Shown: in pieces, positions 1 through 10,900 of the stretch
How the letters are laid out: each line of letters begins with the position of its first letter
How positions within the stretch are numbered: position 1 is the first letter of the stretch
NCBI GenBank assembly: GCA_020854055.1
Contig: JADZGD010000071.1
Coordinates: 22,747-86,746 of the forward strand
From: Bryobacterales bacterium
Lineage (GTDB): Bacteria > Acidobacteriota > Terriglobia > Bryobacterales > Bryobacteraceae
DNA length: 64,000 nucleotides
Reading direction: 5' to 3'
Program-made: the position numbers and the translations under genes
Notes under the pieces: model-generated
The model's input: the letters and a program-made list of their open reading frames with translations, nothing else
What the model was told of the DNA's origin: nothing
Database searches by the model: none

Positions 1-2079
1 GGCGGTGGCAAGGCCCGTATTGAACTTCACGTCCTCGACCACGCCTTCACTGAAGGGCTGGCCGCCTTGGAGAATGGTCAGTTTGAAGGGCACGCGGATG
101 CCGTTCACTTCGCGGTAGTCGGAGAGCCGTTCTTCAATCTGTTGGGTGCCACCCATGCCGCGCTGGCTGTAGGATTCGCTCTCCGGCAGACCAGTGGCCT
201 GGTCGAACTTCACCCTGACGCGGTTGCCCGATTTGTCGGAGATTTCCACGGTTTGGTCGCCAACATAGTTCACCGTCCGGCCGGGATCGGCATCGCTGGC
301 GAGCAGGCTGAACCAGTCGCGAAACAGGCTGGCGCGCACCTGCTGGGCGACGGGAGCCGGAATCGGCATGGCGCCCTGCGGCGTGGCGACCCAACCCGAT
401 TGGCCGTCGAAATAGACCGACTGCTTGCCGAACGGAGCCTCCATATCCTGGCGGAATTCCGATGCTCCGATCTTGCGGTTGATCTGGCGGATCTTCATTC
501 CCCCCATAGCGTTCATGGTCATGTCGATGGTCCGGGTGACATCCTTCACGGTGGCGAATCTGGCCGCGCCGCCCGCCGCTTCGAGCGCGCGGTTCAACAA
601 TTGCCTGCCCTTTTCCAGGCTGGCGGCATCCATCTTCGCTTGGGGCGCTTTGGGTTCGGGAATAGTGAGGTCAATGGTCTTTACCGGGAGGTTCAGCGCG
701 GTCAGCGGTTCGCCGAAATCCTTGGCGTTGCCTACTGCCACATAGGTCAACTTGGCCGGGTCGATGTGTTGTTGCGCCACTCTCAGCACGTCTACCGCGG
801 TGGTGGCGCCCACCGCCTTCTGATACTCAAAGATGAAATCGGGCGGGTAACCGTAATAGTCGTAGGTGAGCATCCGGTTCAGCGTCTTGCTGGGGCGGTC
901 GAAGTTGAACACGAAACTGTTCAGCACTTTGTCTTTCGACGTCTGAAGTTCCTCGCTGGTGACCGGTGTGGTGCGAATCTTGTCCAGGTCGCTGCGAATG
1001 GCCTGCAGCGTGGCCACGGTGGTACTGGACTTGGTGCCGCCGGAGATGGTGAACAGTCCGGGGTAGGCGTACTCGGCTCCCCAATCGGCGCTGATGGCGT
1101 AGGCATAGCCGAGTTGCGTCCGGATGTGATTGAGCAACCGGCTGTTGAAGCCACCGCCGAGAATGTCGGCCATGACGCTGAGTGCGGGGAAGTCCTTATC
1201 CCGCAGCGTGGTGCCCATCAGCCCTACTTCGAAATAAGTCTGGGTCGTGTCGCCCTTTTGAGCAAAGTAGATACCCGGCACGGCAGCTTTGGTTACCGAT
1301 GGCAGTGGGGGAATCGGCTGTTGTTCCACTTTCCAGCCGGCGAACAGTTCGCTTAGTTTGCGGCGCATTTCAGCGCTGGAGAAATCGCCGTAGACTGCCA
1401 GCATGATATTGGCGGGAAAGTAGTAGCGCTTGTGGAATGCCACCAGGTCGGCCCGCTGGATTGCATCCACGGTGGCGTACTCCACCTCGCGGCCGTAGGG
1501 GGTGTCCTTGCCGTAGACGATGTCGGAGAATTCACGCATCGCGATTCCGGGGGCCGAGTCGTTACGGCGGGCGATACTCGAACGGAATTGAGTTTTTTCC
1601 AGGTCGACCTTGTCCTGCCGAAACTCGGGTGACGTGAGCACGTCGTGGAAGATTTTCAGGACCTGGTTGGAATTTTCGGTAAGACACGAGAACGACAGCG
1701 TGCCCATGGAGTCTGAGACGCTGCTTTCCACCGACGCGGCCACGTCTTCGAGTTGCTCGTCGAGTTGATCACCGGTTTCCGTCGTTGTACCGCCGCTGCG
1801 CAGTACCGCTCCGGCTATCGAGGCCAGGCCGGCCTTGTCCGGCGGGTCGAAGAGTCCGCCGGTGCGGATCAGTGCGACGCCTCGCACCAGCGGCAGTTCG
1901 TGATCTTCGAGCAGGTAGACCTTCATTCCACCGGGTAGGCGGAAGACTTCCGGCTTAGGTATCTCCACCTGCCGCAGCGGCGGAAACTTGAGCGCCGCGA
2001 CGGGGTTGGCCGGCTTCACTGCGGGCGCCTGGCCGAACATAGGAAAAACCATCAGCGAGAGCAGTAACACCTGTCTCAT
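1..2079 (-). CDS. M16-family zinc-protease-like protein, inactive subunit with LolA-like C-terminal domain (3' end outside the window)
   Basis: The frame stays open from an ATG at 2079 to the window edge, so 693 residues are visible and the stop lies outside. Residues 1-17 look like a signal peptide. Residues about 40-455 follow the M16 peptidase fold, but where active members have HxxEH this protein reads GLASIAGAVL (residues 84-93), so the zinc ligands are gone. It keeps the GGGFNSRL...GYAY stretch typical of the non-catalytic M16 half. After residue ~460 comes an extra domain of about 230 residues that resembles LolA-type periplasmic lipoprotein carriers (inference from its FDGQSGW, FDQATGLPES and YREVNGIRVPFKL segments). 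The start ATG overlaps the TGA of the active subunit upstream (ATGA), so the two are probably translationally coupled and form a heterodimer. Confidence 0.85.
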   Translation of the reverse strand, partial: MRQVLLLSLMVFPMFGQAPAVKPANPVAALKFPPLRQVEIPKPEVFRLPGGMKVYLLEDHELPLVRGVALIRTGGLFDPPDKAGLASIAGAVLRSGGTTTETGDQLDEQLEDVAASVESSVSDSMGTLSFSCLTENSNQVLKIFHDVLTSPEFRQDKVDLEKTQFRSSIARRNDSAPGIAMREFSDIVYGKDTPYGREVEYATVDAIQRADLVAFHKRYYFPANIMLAVYGDFSSAEMRRKLSELFAGWKVEQQPIPPLPSVTKAAVPGIYFAQKGDTTQTYFEVGLMGTTLRDKDFPALSVMADILGGGFNSRLLNHIRTQLGYAYAISADWGAEYAYPGLFTISGGTKSSTTVATLQAIRSDLDKIRTTPVTSEELQTSKDKVLNSFVFNFDRPSKTLNRMLTYDYYGYPPDFIFEYQKAVGATTAVDVLRVAQQHIDPAKLTYVAVGNAKDFGEPLTALNLPVKTIDLTIPEPKAPQAKMDAASLEKGRQLLNRALEAAGGAARFATVKDVTRTIDMTMNAMGGMKIRQINRKIGASEFRQDMEAPFGKQSVYFDGQSGWVATPQGAMPIPAPVAQQVRASLFRDWFSLLASDADPGRTVNYVGDQTVEISDKSGNRVRVKFDQATGLPESESYSQRGMGGTQQIEERLSDYREVNGIRVPFKLTILQGGQPFSEGVVEDVKFNTGLATA

Positions 2080-3617
2080 TGGACACCTCCCACCGCCAAA
2101 CCGCCGCGGGTCAGCGACGCGGTCTCCTGTTTGGGAGGCTGCTCGCTATAGGCCACCGTACGCGTTTTCTCGATGAAGTAGGTACCAGCCACCCGCCGGA
2201 CGTCGCCCGCGGTCACTTTGTTGATGTCGTCCAACTGCGTGAACAACTTCCGCCAGTCTCCGTAGTTGACATAGTAAGCGGTCAGTTCCTGCGCCATGCC
2301 GGAGTTACTGTCCAACTGGCGGATGATGCCGGCGCGTATTTTTGTTTTTACCCGCTTTAGCGTCTCGGCATCAACCTCCTGCTTCTTGAGGTTTTCGAGT
2401 ATGCCGTAGATGGCCTTTGCGTTTTCCGCTACGGTGCGGCCGCTATTTGGAAGGTCGAATAGAACGAAGAGGTTCGTATGGCTTCCCGCGGGGAACGTGG
2501 ATGTGCTGCTGGCGGCCAGCGCCAGTTTCTTGTCGCGAACCAGCTCTTTATATAGAAGACCGGTGCGGCCGCTCGATAGCACGTCGCTGAGCACGTCAAA
2601 CACCGGGTCGTCCTTGTCGTACTGGTTCGGGCGCTTGTAGCCGATCAACAGCATCGGCTGCGCAGGCGTATAGATAATCACCTGCTTGGGGCCGTCCTGG
2701 GGGAGTTCCCGGGTGATCACCCGCGGAGGCGTTGGCCCGCGTTTCAGGCGGCCGAAGTACTTTTCGGCGAACACCTTCATTTGCGCCGCATCCACGTCGC
2801 CGGCAATCGCGATTACCATGTTATTGGGAACATAGTAAGTTTCAAAAAACGCCTTTGCTTCTTTCTCGCGCAGGTTATCGATATCATCCGGCCATCCGGC
2901 GGGGCCCACGCGATAGGGCGATGAGGCAAAGGCAGTGTTCAGAAAGGCGCGGATCAGCAGACCCCGGGGACTCGACTCGGTGCGCATGCGCAGTTCCTCG
3001 CGCACCACGTCCCGCTCCTTGTAGAATTCACGAAATACGGGATGCAGGAAACGTTCGCTTTCCAGCAGAAACCAGAGTTCGGTCTTGTTGGATGGCAGGT
3101 TGTAAAAGTAGACCGTTTGTTCGAGGCCGGTGCCGGCGTTCAATCCGACGCCTCCGGCCTGCTCGATGATCTGGGAGTAGCGGTTCGGTTCGACGAAGCT
3201 GTTGGCGTGCTCGATCGCCGCTTTCACCTCTTTTTCGAGCGCGGCGATGACTTCCTTGTTCGCCTGCCGCCCCTTGTTTCGTTCGTCGTCGAGTTTGTCA
3301 TACAGGGCCTCCACCTGGGCCAGCGCCTTTTTCTCCTCGGGATAGTTTTTCGTGCCGATGGTGGTGGTGCCCTTGAAAGCCATGTGCTCGAACATGTGCG
3401 CGAGGCCGGTTTCGCCCTTCGGGTCGTTCACCGAGCCGACGCGGACGTAAGTGTAAAAGGACACAACCGGCGCCTCGCGCCGCTCAAAGATGATGAAGTG
3501 GAGTCCATTGGGTAGCGTGAATTCCTTGATGCGCTGTTCAAACTCGTGCAGATTCTGCGCCACGAGGAATGCCGGCGCCAACGCCGCCAGCAGCAGGCCG
3601 CATATTCTTGTTTTCAT
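2076..3617 (-). CDS. M16-family zinc metallopeptidase, catalytic subunit (pitrilysin/PqqF type)
   Basis: A 513-residue exported peptidase with a signal peptide (residues 1-20). The inverted zincin motif HxxEH is intact as HMFEH at residues 74-78, and the ESER segment at 186-189 probably supplies the third zinc ligand. An additional charged helical insert (about residues 95-135) precedes the rest of the domain. It probably degrades peptides in the periplasm. It lies first in a two-gene operon with the inactive M16 partner, overlapping it by four bases. The start at 3617 is preceded by GGGAG at a workable distance, and a TACAAT box lies about 55 bases upstream of the start. Known M16 pairs of this type work as heterodimers, one chain with HxxEH and one without; that is what is seen here. 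Confidence 0.9.
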   Translation of the reverse strand: MKTRICGLLLAALAPAFLVAQNLHEFEQRIKEFTLPNGLHFIIFERREAPVVSFYTYVRVGSVNDPKGETGLAHMFEHMAFKGTTTIGTKNYPEEKKALAQVEALYDKLDDERNKGRQANKEVIAALEKEVKAAIEHANSFVEPNRYSQIIEQAGGVGLNAGTGLEQTVYFYNLPSNKTELWFLLESERFLHPVFREFYKERDVVREELRMRTESSPRGLLIRAFLNTAFASSPYRVGPAGWPDDIDNLREKEAKAFFETYYVPNNMVIAIAGDVDAAQMKVFAEKYFGRLKRGPTPPRVITRELPQDGPKQVIIYTPAQPMLLIGYKRPNQYDKDDPVFDVLSDVLSSGRTGLLYKELVRDKKLALAASSTSTFPAGSHTNLFVLFDLPNSGRTVAENAKAIYGILENLKKQEVDAETLKRVKTKIRAGIIRQLDSNSGMAQELTAYYVNYGDWRKLFTQLDDINKVTAGDVRRVAGTYFIEKTRTVAYSEQPPKQETASLTRGGLAVGGVQ

Positions 3618-3717
3618 TGGAAACCGATCTCCCGGGTACGCGAACAGGTTTTTCGATCAGGATTCGTCCCATATTGTAGCGATTCCGCCGGCAGGACCGC
3701 CTCCCCCGGCGGACTGC

Positions 3718-3735
3718 GATAATAGACAGATAGTG
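3718..3735 (+). promoter_or_regulatory. Possible leaderless promoter -10 box of cysE
   Basis: GATAAT at 3718-3723 lies nine bases before the GTG chosen as the cysE start at 3733, and no Shine-Dalgarno sequence is visible between them. No good -35 box is seen. Transcription from this box would start at or next to the start codon. Confidence 0.3.
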
Positions 3736-4383
3736 TTCCGCACGATCCGCGAACAGATGGATACGATTTTCCGGGAGGACCCGGCGGCCAGAAGCATTCT
3801 GGAAATCTTCCTCTGTTATCCCGGCTTTCACGCCATCCTGCTGCACCGCCTGGCGCACCGGCTCTATGGCGCCGGAGTTCCACTGCTGGCTCGGATGATG
3901 TCGCAGTTCAGCCGCTGGATGACGGGAATCGAGATCCATCCCGGAGCGGTGATTGGCCGCCGGTTTTTCATCGATCACGGGATGGGCGTGGTAATCGGTG
4001 AGACCGCCGAAATCGGAGACGACGTGCTGATATACCAGGGAGTCACGCTGGGCGGCACGGGCAAGGAGAAAGGCAAGCGCCACCCGACCATCGGGAACAA
4101 CGTTGTCATCGGTACCGGCGCCAAGGTGCTGGGTAACATTGTCATCGGCGATCACGTCAAGATCGGAGCCGGCTCGGTGGTGATTCACCCGGTTCCGCCA
4201 CACTCGACTGTAGTCGGCATTCCCGGCCGTGTTGCCCGCGCGAACGGCGTCGCGGTGGAGGACCAACTGGAGCATGGACGCCTGCCGGATCTCGAGGGGC
4301 AGGCTATTGATGAGCTGACCGTGCGCGTGGATCAACTGGAGAAGTTGCTGCGCGAGATGGCCGAACGCGAGCGGACACGCTAG
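3733..4383 (+). CDS. cysE: Serine O-acetyltransferase
   Basis: A 216-residue left-handed beta-helix acetyltransferase that makes O-acetylserine from serine and acetyl-CoA, the first step of cysteine synthesis. The hexapeptide repeats run from about residue 60 to 160. Family hallmarks are visible: [36 protein letters not shown], and [15 protein letters not shown] chose the GTG at 3733 because it gives [13 protein letters not shown], which matches the usual start of this family; longer in-frame extensions run into the divergent M16 gene. The C-terminal 40 residues are charged and helical. It overlaps the convergent gene at 4380 by four bases. Confidence 0.92.
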   Translation: MFRTIREQMDTIFREDPAARSILEIFLCYPGFHAILLHRLAHRLYGAGVPLLARMMSQFSRWMTGIEIHPGAVIGRRFFIDHGMGVVIGETAEIGDDVLIYQGVTLGGTGKEKGKRHPTIGNNVVIGTGAKVLGNIVIGDHVKIGAGSVVIHPVPPHSTVVGIPGRVARANGVAVEDQLEHGRLPDLEGQAIDELTVRVDQLEKLLREMAERERTR

Positions 4384-4904
4384 CCCGGAAGTTCCCTGAC
4401 GCAGTACAGCACGTGATTGCCGGTCCAGGCTTCCTTCACGCCAAACGGTAGCGGCAGGGGCTTGGTGGTGTCGAAATGCTCCGGCTGGCGCGCGGCCAGA
4501 ATCTCGATCACCTTCTCAATCAGCACGGGCGGCACCTTCAGGTTTTGCAGATAGGCCTTTTCCACAGTCCAGGTGAAAGTGCCGTCGTGCGACTGGAAGC
4601 GGAAATCAAGCAGGAGCGTCTTTCGTCCATTCAACGCCAGCCGTAACAGAGGCGGGATGGTTCCCGGGCGAGCGCGTTCCACTTCATCGAAGTTGATGGC
4701 GCTGTATGTGGAAACGTAGTTGCCGGGAAACAGCTTGATGGTCGCCTGCTCGATGCCGGGGCGCGGGTGGGAACGCAGTTCGGCGCCGAGGTAGTCGTTG
4801 ATCTGCTTCTCGCTGATGGTGAAACGCTCGATTACGGCGCGGCGGGGCGCGGCGGGCGCCAATAGTGCCAGCGCCAGCATCGTTATGACCGCTCCCAGTC
4901 CCAT
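4380..4904 (-). CDS. Exported protein of unknown function
   Basis: I do not recognise the family with certainty. The 174-residue product starts with a hydrophobic signal peptide (residues 1-18) and continues as a soluble domain with [10 protein letters not shown] near residue 30, a segment resembling lipid-binding beta-sheet proteins of the LmeA/DUF2993 type, though the match is weak. There are no Cys pairs or evident catalytic residues; the only cysteine is near the C terminus. It is divergent from selD with 36 bases between them and converges on cysE with a four-base overlap. A periplasmic or envelope location is inferred from the signal peptide alone. Confidence 0.7.
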   Translation of the reverse strand: MGLGAVITMLALALLAPAAPRRAVIERFTISEKQINDYLGAELRSHPRPGIEQATIKLFPGNYVSTYSAINFDEVERARPGTIPPLLRLALNGRKTLLLDFRFQSHDGTFTWTVEKAYLQNLKVPPVLIEKVIEILAARQPEHFDTTKPLPLPFGVKEAWTGNHVLYCVRELPG

Positions 4905-4940
4905 GCCTTCTAGTGTCGCAGGCTAAACTGGGGAATTGGT

Positions 4941-5963
4941 ATGGCTGAATCGAACCTGAGCGCGCGCGTCAAGGGCGGAGGATGCGCCTCGAAGCTGAGT
5001 CCGAAGATTCTGGACCAGGTTCTCTCCCGGATTCCACGGCAGACCAATCCGGCCGTGATTGTGGGATTCGACACCGCCGATGACGCCGGTGTCTACCAAC
5101 TCAGTGCCGATTGCGCGTTGGTGCAGACCATCGACTTTTTCACGCCGGTGGTGGACGACCCGTTCACGTTTGGCGCGGTGGCGGCGGCTAACGCGCTCAG
5201 TGACGTGTGGGCCATGGGCGGACGGCCGCTGACGGCGCTCTCGGTTCTGGCCTGGCCTGGCAGCGGCGATTTGGAGGTGCTCGAAGAGATTCTTCGCGGC
5301 GGTGCCGAGAAGATGCAGGAAGCCAGTTGTGTCATTCTGGGCGGCCACAGCGTAAGCGATGAAGAGTTGAAGTTTGGTTACGCCGTTACCGGCACCGTAG
5401 ACCCGCGGCGGGTACTGACCAATGCGGGCGCGCAGCCGGGCGATGCGCTGGTGTTAACCAAGCGCATTGGTACCGGGGTGGTGTCGAGCGCGCTGAAAAA
5501 GCGCATTGCCGCGAAGCGCGATGTGGATGCAGCCATTCAGTCGATGCTCACGCTGAATCGAGGCGCTTGTGAGGCGCTGTTGCCGCTGGGGCCTCACGGC
5601 TGCACCGATGTTACCGGTTTCGGCCTCATCGGCCACGCGCGGGAGATGGCGCTGGCGTCGGGAGTGACCCTGGAGATCGACACCGCGGCGGTGCAGTTTC
5701 TTCCTGGTGCTCTCGAATACTCGCGCCAGCAGGCGTACTCGAGCGGCTTACGGAATAATCGCGAGTTTGCCTTCTGCGTGGTGGAGGCCCGTGTTGAACT
5801 GCCCCCCGAGATCGAGGCTCTGCTTTACGATCCACAGACCTCGGGAGGGCTGCTGGCGGCGCTGCCCGAAGCGGCCGCCGGGCAGTTTCTTGGCGCGTAC
5901 CCGGCGGCATACCGGGTGGGACGCGTTTTGGAACGCGGGGCGAAGCCATTGCTACTGATATGA
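4941..5963 (+). CDS. selD: Selenide, water dikinase (selenophosphate synthase)
   Basis: A 340-residue enzyme that makes selenophosphate from selenide and ATP, the selenium donor for selenocysteine or 2-selenouridine tRNA. The catalytic cysteine is C15 and the essential lysine K18, in GGGCASKLSP; the second cysteine of the E. coli motif (C19) is a serine here, which is tolerated in the family. DDAGVY, TTDFF-like QTIDFFTPVVDDPF, AMGGRP, GGHS and DPQTSGGLL motifs are all present. No other selenium gene (selA, selB, selU) is in the window. The stop overlaps the pyrF start (ATGA), so the two genes are probably cotranscribed. A TAAACT box lies 11 bases before the start. Confidence 0.93.
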   Translation: MAESNLSARVKGGGCASKLSPKILDQVLSRIPRQTNPAVIVGFDTADDAGVYQLSADCALVQTIDFFTPVVDDPFTFGAVAAANALSDVWAMGGRPLTALSVLAWPGSGDLEVLEEILRGGAEKMQEASCVILGGHSVSDEELKFGYAVTGTVDPRRVLTNAGAQPGDALVLTKRIGTGVVSSALKKRIAAKRDVDAAIQSMLTLNRGACEALLPLGPHGCTDVTGFGLIGHAREMALASGVTLEIDTAAVQFLPGALEYSRQQAYSSGLRNNREFAFCVVEARVELPPEIEALLYDPQTSGGLLAALPEAAAGQFLGAYPAAYRVGRVLERGAKPLLLI

Positions 5964-6643
5964 CGGAAAATCCTCTGATCATTGCGCTCGACGTGGAAGA
6001 TGCCAGCCAGGCGCGTGATATTGTTTCGCGGCTCGGCGGTTCGATCTCTATTTACAAGGTCGGAATGGAATTGTATGCGGCCGCCGGCATGGAGTTTGTA
6101 CGCGAACTGATTGGCGCAGGCAAGCAGGTCTTTCTCGACATGAAGTTCTATGACATTGGGGAAACGGTGAAGCGGGCGGTGGCGCAGGTTGCGCGCACGG
6201 GCGTGCGGTTTCTCACCATCCATGGGAGTAGGGCGGTGATGCGGGCCGCCGCGGACGGCCGCGGCGATTCGGGCCTCCGGCTGCTAGCGGTCACCGTGCT
6301 CACCAGCTTTGACCGGGCCGACCTGGCCCAGATGGGTTATCCCTGTGACGTGGCGGAATTGGTTAGCCTGCGAGTGAACAACGCGATGGCGGCGGGAATC
6401 GACGGCCTCGTCTGCTCACCGCTGGAAGCCGCTCGTGTCCGGGCGCTGGCCGGTCCGGCGGCGATACTGGTGACGCCCGGCGTCCGCTCGGCAGGCGCGG
6501 GCAAGGGCGATCAGAAGCGGGTGGCGACACCGGCCGAAGCGATTCGCGACGGGGCCAACTACCTGGTCATCGGCCGCCAGGTGACTCGCGCCGCGGACCC
6601 GGCGGCGGAAGTGGCGCGAATTCTTCAAGAGATCAGGGCCTGA
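5960..6643 (+). CDS. pyrF: Orotidine 5'-phosphate decarboxylase
   Basis: A 227-residue TIM-barrel enzyme that converts OMP to UMP, the last step of de novo pyrimidine synthesis. The catalytic Asp-Lys-Asp cluster is visible as FLDMKFYDIGETV with D60, K62 and D65. The phosphate-binding C-terminal part shows VTPGVRSAG and DYLVIGRQVT-like segments (NYLVIGRQVTRAADP). It overlaps selD by four bases at its start and the convergent mannonate-dehydratase-like gene by eleven bases at its end. Confidence 0.95.
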   Translation: MTENPLIIALDVEDASQARDIVSRLGGSISIYKVGMELYAAAGMEFVRELIGAGKQVFLDMKFYDIGETVKRAVAQVARTGVRFLTIHGSRAVMRAAADGRGDSGLRLLAVTVLTSFDRADLAQMGYPCDVAELVSLRVNNAMAAGIDGLVCSPLEAARVRALAGPAAILVTPGVRSAGAGKGDQKRVATPAEAIRDGANYLVIGRQVTRAADPAAEVARILQEIRA

Positions 6644-7952
6644 CTGGAGAGCCGTCCACCGCACGCACGGTGAAGGAATCCTCCTTGGGGACGTTTACCA
6701 CCATCGGGTATTTAGCCACCAGCTTTTCGTCGATGTCGATTCCCAGGCCCGGTGCGTTGGTGCCATAGAGGTAGCCCTTTTCGATCCTGCCGATGCCGGG
6801 GAACATCTCCTGGGCGGCGGGCGTGAAGTGATTGTCCTCCTGGATGCCGAAGCCGAGCGATGCCATATCGACGTGGTAGGCGGCGATCTGATTAATGGGA
6901 TCGTGATCGCCTCCCTCCTGCCAGGCGGTGCGCACGCCGAAAGTCTCGGCCAGAATGGCCACTTTGCGCGCCGGTGTGATGCCGCCGATCGATGATACCC
7001 GGCAGCGGATGAAGTCGATCAGCCGGTCAGCAATCAGCCGCACCCACTGTTCCTGGTTGACGAAGAGTTCGCCCATCGCCATTGGAGTGGAGGTCACCCG
7101 GCGGATGTTGGCGAACCAGGAGATCTGCTCCGGCGGCAGGATGTCTTCAACGAAGAACATCCGGTAGGGTTCCATGCGGCGGGCAAACTCCACCGCCATG
7201 GTGGGGGTGAGGTGCTCGTGCACGTCATGGATCAGTTTCACGTCCTGGCTGACGTTGGCGCGCAGGTACTCCATCAGCTTGGGAATGGCCACAGCGTACT
7301 GTTCCTCGTCAAACGCAATACCGTTGTAGCCGGTGCGGGGCCGGGTGCCCTGGCCGGGAGGCACCATTCCGCCGCCTCCGTAGCCACCCATTTGTGCCCG
7401 CACGTGAACGTACCCCTGGTCCATGAATTTGCGAACGTTTTCGCCCACCTGTTGCATGTCGCGGCCGTCGGCGTGGCCGTAGACCGGGACTGCGTCGCGC
7501 ACCTTGCCGCCGAGCAGGTCGTAGACCGGCATTCCGGCGCGCTTGCCTTTGATATCCCACAGCGCCATGTCCAGCCCGCTGAGGCAGCAGTTCAACACCG
7601 CGCCGCCGCGCCGGTAGACATGGTTATTGGAGTGCATCGCGGCGTCGTCGATGCGGTCCACGTCGCGGCCGATCCAGAACTGCCTGAAGTGGTTTTCGAT
7701 GTTAGCGACGATTGCCATCGGCTCTTCCAGATTGCTGGCCGAGCCCACGCCGTACAACCCGGGTTCGGTGGTCAGAACCTTGACGAAAACCCACTGGTAG
7801 CGGGATCCCCCGCTGGTGGCAAACACTTTGACGTCGCGGATCTTCACCGGCGAGAGCCCGCGCAAGGCTCTCTGAGCCTGCTGTTGGGCGGCGGCAAAAC
7901 GGGGTGCGCAGGCAGCGGCAACGGTGCTGGCAAACAGTTGGCGGCGGTTCAT
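6633..7952 (-). CDS. Tat-exported enolase-superfamily dehydratase, mannonate dehydratase (ManD/RspA) subgroup
   Basis: A 439-residue member of the mandelate racemase/enolase superfamily. Metal ligands fit the ManD pattern: D243 in HDVHEH, E269 in FFVEDIL and E295 in MAMGELF, spaced 26 and 26 residues as in characterised mannonate dehydratases, with H245 in the position of the catalytic histidine. The N terminus (MNRRQLFAS, then an Ala-rich stretch) looks like a Tat signal, unusual for this normally cytoplasmic enzyme. It probably dehydrates a sugar acid; specificity cannot be read from sequence. SD GGAGGG sits before the ATG. It lies 26 bases downstream of the CPBP protease gene on the same strand. 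Confidence 0.85.
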   Translation of the reverse strand: MNRRQLFASTVAAACAPRFAAAQQQAQRALRGLSPVKIRDVKVFATSGGSRYQWVFVKVLTTEPGLYGVGSASNLEEPMAIVANIENHFRQFWIGRDVDRIDDAAMHSNNHVYRRGGAVLNCCLSGLDMALWDIKGKRAGMPVYDLLGGKVRDAVPVYGHADGRDMQQVGENVRKFMDQGYVHVRAQMGGYGGGGMVPPGQGTRPRTGYNGIAFDEEQYAVAIPKLMEYLRANVSQDVKLIHDVHEHLTPTMAVEFARRMEPYRMFFVEDILPPEQISWFANIRRVTSTPMAMGELFVNQEQWVRLIADRLIDFIRCRVSSIGGITPARKVAILAETFGVRTAWQEGGDHDPINQIAAYHVDMASLGFGIQEDNHFTPAAQEMFPGIGRIEKGYLYGTNAPGLGIDIDEKLVAKYPMVVNVPKEDSFTVRAVDGSPVRP

Positions 7953-7978
7953 AGGGTCCCTCCGTGGACTTATCTATC

Positions 7979-10900
7979 CTACACGGCCCGGCGGGAGGGT
8001 ACAGAGCGCAGGATCAGCCAGATTCCTGCCGTGATGGCAACTGCCGCTGCCAGTACCCCGTTCCATCGGAGTGCGGCGTCCGGTTGTACCAGCAGCACCA
8101 GAACACGCGACGAGAGGTGCGCCCAGTAGAAGGCGACTACATAGCTGACCAGGTCGCCGCCACAGGTGCGCAACACCAGTAGCAGAACGGCTATCGACGC
8201 CGCTATCAGAAAAGCGAACGCGGCAAATTGTTGTACGGTCTGCGCGCTGCCGGCTGCCGTTGCGAAGCAGGCTACGCCAATGAAGACCCTTTGGGCACGC
8301 CGGGTTAGAAAGTGCCGGCCGCCCAGCAGTGCCACCGCAAGTACTACCGTCACCGCCATCAGCGCCAGGAAAGAGTGCTGGAGTACGGTAATGGCAGGCA
8401 GCCAGGTCCCGGCTCCGGGTACCTGCCAGACGGGAATCGAGGGCCAGGGGCCCGGCACTGCTTGGGCAATCGCCACCAGCAGCCGTGTTCCAGCAGCGAA
8501 GAGCGCGGCCAGCGCCAGGGTGGTTGTTACTGACGGAGCATTGAACCGGACGCCGTGCAACGTCAACTGCCAGAAGACGTCCACCACCATTGCCGCGACC
8601 AGCGCCAGCAGGGTGAGGAAAACGATGCCCAAAAGACGCATGATCCAGACCTGAGCCATGAAGTTGCCAAGCGGCGTGGCCGTATCGTAGGCGGTGAACA
8701 GCAGCCGGGAATCGTTCCAGGAAGACAGGGCCGATAGCGCCAGCCCCGCTCCGGCAACGGTCAGATAGGCCCTCCAGTGATACCGGTGGGCCGGCGCGCC
8801 GGGCGCGTGGCGTCCGCTCAAACGGCGCAGAAAGACCACTAGCGCAGGCAGGCCGATGGCGCCTAGCAGTCCCGGCAGCAGAAAGGCTTGAAGGCGTGGA
8901 CGGTTGAAGTTCCGCAGCCAGTTTTCGGGGAGCTTCAAGAATTTTCGGAACTGGGACGGCTCATCGCCGTTGATGCGGAGTGAAAGCCGCGCTCGGGCTT
9001 CACCGGCATGGAAGGAGAGGTTTTCCCAGGTAAAAGCATGGTCGGTGCGGTTGTCCCGGTGTTCCTGTTCTGAATCCACCAGCCGGTAGCTGGCGGGATT
9101 GATACCGCGGGCTGCCAGGAACCGGTCTGCTACTTGAAGGGCGTCCTGGCTGCTCAACCGCGGTCCAGGAGCCGTTTCTTCCAACTCGTGATCGATCCGG
9201 AACAGTTGGGCGCCGGCGGTGAGAATCACCTGCCATTGCTCGCGCCTTTGAGGCTGGAAGTAGCGAACCACCCAAACGCCGCTGGTGGTGTATTGACGAA
9301 GAATTTGTTCGGCACTGTGTATGCCGGCCACCTCGCGCAGGTACTCAAACTCCGCGCTGCCGATGTTAGAAAGGAAGCGGGATGCGCGCATCCAGCGGGT
9401 GGGGTCCACACCGCGCGTTCGTAGAGCCTGGCCAGCCACTTCTTCGGCCCGGGTTTCGGCGGAACCGATCCGGATCCAGGAACCGACGATTACCGGCCGG
9501 GCGAAGACTCCGGCGGTTACTGCCAGCACGGCGGCGACATAGATCCAGCGTTTCGGCCAGAGCCGCTGTGGGGCCGGCACGGGAAGGGCGGCATCCGACT
9601 CCACCCCGCCGCCTGCCGGCAGAGACTCCTGTTCGGCCAGTTGGGCGGCGCGGTCCAGACTGGAGTTGAGCACCTGCTCATCACCTTTGAAAGAGCCCCT
9701 GCGGGCGTAGCCGGCGAGCGAGATCAGCAGCGGAAAGAGCACCGCGCCACCCACCAGGACACCGCTGAGGCGGAAGTACCAGTTCTCTGATTGAAACAGG
9801 AAGGTACTCATCAGTACCGCGTCCACCGTGTAGTGCCAGACCAGCGTGGTGATGATGCCGAAGCGCAGCATCAGGACACCGGCGGCGATGCCGATCAATC
9901 CCACCTCTACGCCGCGGATATAGGCCGGCTCCTGGGGATAGTTGGCGTGCAGGAACCCCCAGATGAGGGCCGGCACGACCAACGCCAGCGGGGTCCAGCG
10001 GAACAACTGTCTCAGCATCGGAATGGCAAACAGGCGGAACCAGAACTCTTCCGAAGCGGCGGCCATCAATGCAGTGGCCAACGGATAGATCCAGGGCAGC
10101 CAGGTGGAGATCAGGTCGGAGTAGCTGACATCCTGGGGGCTCCAGACGCCGAATCTGCGGCCGATCAGGTAAAAAGCGACCACGTAAGCGAGATGAGCCG
10201 CGGCAAATCCATAACCGGTCAGCGTGCCCAGAAAGAACTTCTTCGTGTAGATACCGCGAAGCGTGAATATCCCCGGCAGTGATAGCTTCGACGGCAACAT
10301 TGCCCGGTAGAGCGGCTCTCCAGCGGCCGCCGGAATAATGAGGTAGAAAAACATGGCGACCCCCGCCCCCATCGCCTGCAATACTCCGAGCGCCAGAGTG
10401 TTGGCGAAGTGGGAACTGGTGGGCATGTGGTCGAAGAAGAATGGCAACTGGTTCCACTGGTTGATGACCACCAGCGTGGCGACCAGCAGCGAGACCTGGA
10501 GAAGCCTCCGCCAGGGGATGTTGTGGCGCCGCATGGAGATCACAACCCAGACGATGGCGGCGATCACCAGCGGCACCCACAGCGCCTCGGCACCCAAGGC
10601 GTAGAGTTGGTTGCGCGACCGCATGGCGGCGAAAGAGCGCTGCCAGGATTCCGGGATGTGCAGGCCTTCGCGATACTCACCGATCCGATCGCCCTGGACG
10701 ACGATGTTGATGCGGTAGGTCGCCTCCTTGACACGGAAGCCCTGTCGCTCCCAGGTGAAGGAGTAGTCGCAGCGTGCCGGGCGCTCGATCAACTGTGTTT
10801 CGATCAGCCGCTGCGGACGGGAAGTAATTGATTTAAGAAATGCTTCCGCCTTCTGGAAGGCGGCATCACGGGCTAGCCGGGCGCCTGGGGAAGCCTCTGG

